Below are positions 21,478 to 24,377 of a stretch of 24,377 nucleotides of DNA, one piece after another. The stretch covers positions 1 through 24,377 of the forward strand of contig JAFYCU010000133.1 of assembly GCA_017545095.1 (NCBI GenBank), in the 5' to 3' direction. Within the stretch, counting starts at the first letter, position 1; each line of letters begins with the position of its first letter. A program made the translations under genes and the position numbers. The stretch is from Muribaculaceae bacterium. Lineage in GTDB: Bacteria > Bacteroidota > Bacteroidia > Bacteroidales > Muribaculaceae. Below the pieces are notes generated by a model. It ran no database searches and was not told the origin of the DNA. It saw nothing but the letters and a program-made list of their open reading frames with translations.

Positions 21478-23652
21478 TCAGGGTTCGGCGGCCATTTGGC
21501 CTTCTTCCTCTTCTGCCGGGGAATGGAAGGGGATGACTCTTGGCTCGTTCACGATGAGTTCCAGTGCCTCGGGCTCGGCTTCGGTGGGGTTTTCGGCCCA
21601 TTGCTCGCATTGGCTGAGCACGATGTTCATGGCACCTTCCGCTTCCTCGGGCGGATATTTGTACTTGCGCAGCAGGCGTTTCACCAGGCGGCGCATGTTG
21701 GCGCGTTCCGACTCCCGTCGGCTCCAGTCGATAGTGCGGTTGCGGCGCAGCATCTCGGTGAGCTCTTTCGTGAGGTTCACCAACTCCTCGTTGCTGTAGA
21801 AGTCTTTCACCGCCTGGGGTTGTGTCAGTGCGTCGTAGAACGCCTTCTCCTCTCTCGTGAGGCCCATGCTGTTGCCTTCGTGCTCGGCTTGCATCATCTC
21901 CTCGGCGAGTTTCAGCAGCCCCTGGATCACCTCCTTGTTGGTGAGCATGCCGTTGATGTACTTGTTGAGCGTGCCGGCGAACATGTCGCTGAAGAGTTTG
22001 CCCTTGACGAGGTTGCTGCGCGACACCTCGCGGACGCGCTTTTTCAGCAGGTTCTCCAGCAGCTTCACCGCCAGGTTTTTCTCCTTCATCGCCTGCACTT
22101 CCTTCAGGAAGCTCTCGTCGAACAGCGAAAACTCGGCTTGGTTCTCAAACAGGTTGATCACGCCCTCGGTTTTCACGCTCTGTTCGAGCAGTGCGGCAAT
22201 CCTTTCGTTGATTTCTTTCTTCGTCACCTTGCCGGGCGCGAGGAGTCGGTTGATCAGCGTTCTCACGGCCTCGATGAAGCTGACCTCGAAGCGTGCGTCC
22301 TCGTCCAGCAGCGAGCGGCACAGGGTCACCGATTGCTTCAGCAAGGCGGCGTTCCGGGTGAACTCCTTGCAGTCCTGCTCTTTGCCCGGTGCCATGAAGT
22401 AGTTCACGCCGCCCTTGATGAGCTGTGCCCTTTCGGCCGAGGTGCCATGATGGAAGTTCGCGTAGTCGAAGCCATGAAGCAACTCGCGGCAAATCTCCAG
22501 GTGCTCCACGAAGCTGGCGTGGGCCTGGTTCTTGATGTCGTTGTTGCCAAACTGTTCCCGGTCGCGCTTCGTGTAGCGCTTCATCGCTTCCTTGAGCGCC
22601 GACGCGATGCCCACGTAATCCACGATCAGTCCGCCGGCTTTCTCCGGGAACACCCGGTTCACGCGGGCGATGGCTTGCATCAGGTTGTGGTCACGCATTG
22701 GCTTGTAGACGTACATCGTGGCGAGCGAAGGCACGTCGGAGCCCGTGAGCCACATGTCCACCACGATGGCAATTTTCATCGGGTCGTCGATGTCCTTGAA
22801 TTTCTTGGCGAGTTCTTTTTTGTACGCCTTGCCGCCAATCATCTTCGTCCACTCCTCGGGGTCTTTGTTGCCGCCGGTCATCACCACCTTCACCTTCTCA
22901 TCCCAAGTGGGTCGCAGCGCCAGGATGCGACGGTAGATTTTCATGGCGATGGGTCGGGAATAGGCCACAATCATCGCCTTGCCGCCGCAGATGTACTGTC
23001 GGTTGTCCTCGTAGTGCTCCAGGATGTCGCCCACGAGCGCGTCCACCGTCTGGTCGTTGCCGAGCAGCTCGTCCATGTGCGCCATCACCTTCTTGTTCTC
23101 CTCGATGTCGGCTTCGTCAGCGCCTTCGTCTCTCAGGCGTTCATACTCTTCGTCAATCTCCTGCAGCACGTCGTCGTTGAGTTTCAGCGTGATCACACTG
23201 CTCTCGTAATAGACCGGCATGGTGGCTCCATCTTCTACCGCCTGGGTCATATCGTAAACGTCGATATAGTCTCCGAACACCTCTTGTGTATCGCGATCTT
23301 TGTCGGAGATAGGTGTGCCGGTGAAGCTGTCATCGCGGATGGTGAGCGAACTGTTGGAATTGGCGATGTCGACGTAGCCGTCGGAGGCCGCCGCGCTCAT
23401 GTTGCGGTCGATGGTGTGCCCGTTCAGGTCGAGCACGAGGTGGCGGCCGTTAGGGCGGGTGAACTTCGTGTCGCCCGCGTCAGCGGTGATGTCGGCGCCG
23501 AGGACCACCTCGGTGGGCGCGTCGGTGTCGGCACTGGCATTGGTGAAGAGTTCACTCAACTCGGCCTAAGTGGATGCAGTCACCGCTGCGTCGGCATCCC
23601 ACGCCGCCACACCGGCGGCCAATGCCATGAGAAGAAGTGCAACTTTTTTCAT
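21478..23652 (-). pseudogene. Chimera: secreted beta-helix-like protein start joined in frame to HsdR C-terminal part
   Basis: From the ATG at 23652 the frame encodes a signal peptide (MKKVALLLMALAAGVAAWDADA) and then AVTAST, an amber TAG at codon 29 (23566-23568), and [13 protein letters not shown]. The next ~75 codons resemble the start of surface beta-helix or adhesin proteins ([30 protein letters not shown]). At FTGTPIS (about 23307-23325) the frame becomes type I restriction Hsd[24 protein letters not shown], helicase motifs V ([12 protein letters not shown]) and VI (QAIARVNR), then the HsdR C-terminal domain to [17 protein letters not shown]. About 610 HsdR codons are uninterrupted. The nuclease domain and Walker A motor are missing, and no hsdM or hsdS is in view, so restriction activity is excluded. 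A TTG at 23559 could start a short form, but that is unlikely. Confidence 0.85.
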
Positions 23653-23654
23653 AC

Positions 23655-23765
23655 GTTTATCGTTTTTATAATTCATAATTCATAATGCAGCTACGAGTTA
23701 ATTGGACTAATTGGACTTATTAGACCTATTGGGCTTATGGCTTACGGCCTACAGCCTACGGCTTT
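23655..23765. repeat. AT-rich degenerate intergenic repeats
   Basis: Short imperfect repeats lie between the two surface-protein genes: ATAATTCATAATTCATAATG (about 23668-23687), variants of ATTGGACTTA (23700-23738) and variants of GGCTTACGGCCTACA (23739-23763). They are similar in style to the array at 4467-4600. No promoter could be assigned within them. Confidence 0.6.
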
Positions 23766-24377
23766 TCACTCATTGCTCAGGATGAGGTTGATGAGGGTGT
23801 TGACATCCGACACGTCGACACTGCCGTCACCGGTCAGGTCGCTGTTAGGCTCCTCGGGGGCCTTATCAAGGACGATGTTGATGAGAATGTTCAGATCCGA
23901 GACATCCACCACACCGTCGCCGTTGAAGTCGCCGGGAAGATAGGCGGTCGGCTCGCTGCCGTCGTATTCCTGCCAATTATCGTTGATGAAGCCGTACACC
24001 TTCCAGTTCTTGCCTCTCGCTGTTGCCACCTGCGTGGTGGTGATGACGTTCTGCTCGGTTTCGGAATCAAGGCCGATGGCACGGAATTTGCCGAATCTAT
24101 CAACATCCACGGTGGGCAGACTGGCTACCAACGCCTCCATGCCCTCGCCGTTGATTTGGTTGTTGTCGCAGTAAAGCGTTCTCAAAGCGGTATTGTGGCT
24201 CACGTCAAGCGACGTCAGCTGGTTGTCGGAGCAGTAAAGATCTCTCATAGCGGTTTTGTGGCTCACGTCAAGCGTCGGCAGCTGGTTGCTATAGCAGTTA
24301 AGCGTTGTCAAGGCGGTGTTGTGGCTCACGTCAAGCGACGTCAGCTGGTTGGCGAAGCAGTAAAGATGTGTCAAGGC
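23766..24377 (-). CDS. Leucine-rich-repeat protein with C-terminal dockerin-like domain (partial)
   Basis: The C-terminal 203 codons of a presumably secreted protein whose start lies beyond the window. It opens with three full 21-residue repeats of the form ALTxLYCxxNQLTSLDVSHNT and a fourth partial one, of the Bacteroidota LRR type with a Cys at a fixed place. A middle segment (ALVASLPTVDVDRFGKFRAIG and ARGKNWKVYGFINDNWQEYDG) links to a tail of two Ca-binding-type repeats, DFNGDGVVDVSDLNILIN and DLTGDGSVDVSDVNTLIN, a dockerin-type I-like domain. The tail is close to that of the CotH protein at 10782-12281. Surface display or assembly into a complex is inference; no cohesin is seen. Confidence 0.88.
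   Translation of the reverse strand, partial: ALTHLYCFANQLTSLDVSHNTALTTLNCYSNQLPTLDVSHKTAMRDLYCSDNQLTSLDVSHNTALRTLYCDNNQINGEGMEALVASLPTVDVDRFGKFRAIGLDSETEQNVITTTQVATARGKNWKVYGFINDNWQEYDGSEPTAYLPGDFNGDGVVDVSDLNILINIVLDKAPEEPNSDLTGDGSVDVSDVNTLINLILSNE
24153..24377 (-). repeat. 63-bp tandem repeats encoding LRRs
   Basis: Three 63-base units (24315-24377, 24252-24314, 24189-24251) and part of a fourth (24153-24188) encode the leucine-rich repeats. The units are strongly alike at DNA level, so copy number may change by recombination or slippage. Confidence 0.85.

Noticed and set aside
21478..23559. Functional type I restriction enzyme subunit
   Set aside because: The nuclease domain and first helicase motor with Walker A are absent, and there are no hsdM or hsdS genes in the window.
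23566..23568. Genome-wide recoding of TAG
   Set aside because: The ATPase gene ends with TAG at a sensible place, and only one gene shows an internal TAG; decay or sequence error is simpler.
21469..23685. 738-codon plus-strand ORF
   Set aside because: Antisense to the HsdR chimera, whose motifs are unmistakable on the minus strand.

Overview
The window reads as chromosomal DNA of a GC-rich gut-type Bacteroidales, most like Muribaculaceae or Prevotellaceae. The evidence is: Bacteroidota promoters (TTTG, about 19-20 bases, TAnnTTTG) seen repeatedly; few Shine-Dalgarno sites; a ribosomal protein S16 with a long Ala/Lys/Glu tail; HU paralogues; secreted proteins ending in dockerin-like repeats; 21-residue SLDVSxNTAL leucine-rich repeats; and AT-rich degenerate intergenic repeats. 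The family placement is inference.

Layout. 1-491: 5' part of glnS (minus). 492-3096: an AAA+ ATPase with a C-terminal PD-(D/E)XK-like domain (minus), lying between two direct copies of a ~160-bp intergenic repeat. 3097-4388: an HU gene overlapping a gene for an HU-like domain joined to a Pro/Ala linker, one membrane helix and a LysM-like domain. 4467-4600: tandem 14-mers and related repeats. 4616-6709 (minus): tRNA-Gln, rpsP with its terminator, yraN and an exported EEP-family hydrolase. 7067-9385: an unknown polytopic membrane protein convergent with an MFS transporter. 9621-12281: NUDIX hydrolase, HAD phosphatase, and a secreted CotH-like protein with a dockerin-like tail. 12278-13068 (minus): FlK-like thioesterase and an exported FMN-binding protein.

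13269-19437 is a tightly packed plus-strand run: tsaC, an undecaprenyl-phosphate sugar transferase, a ClC channel/antiporter with CBS domains, and a short UvrA-like ATPase. 19493-21374: LysE-family exporter divergent from an unrecognised secreted protein. 21478-23652: a broken chimera joining the start of a secreted surface protein (signal peptide, amber codon, beta-helix-like segment) in frame to the C-terminal ~610 residues of a type I restriction HsdR. 23766-24377: the C-terminal part of a leucine-rich-repeat protein with a dockerin-like tail, running off the edge.

Most striking observations: the HU-membrane-LysM protein, which could tie DNA to the cell wall; the HsdR/surface-protein chimera, which is either a recent rearrangement or an assembly join; the ATPase-nuclease gene between direct repeats; and dockerin-like tails on two different secreted proteins. 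I saw no CRISPR array, insertion sequence or rRNA.
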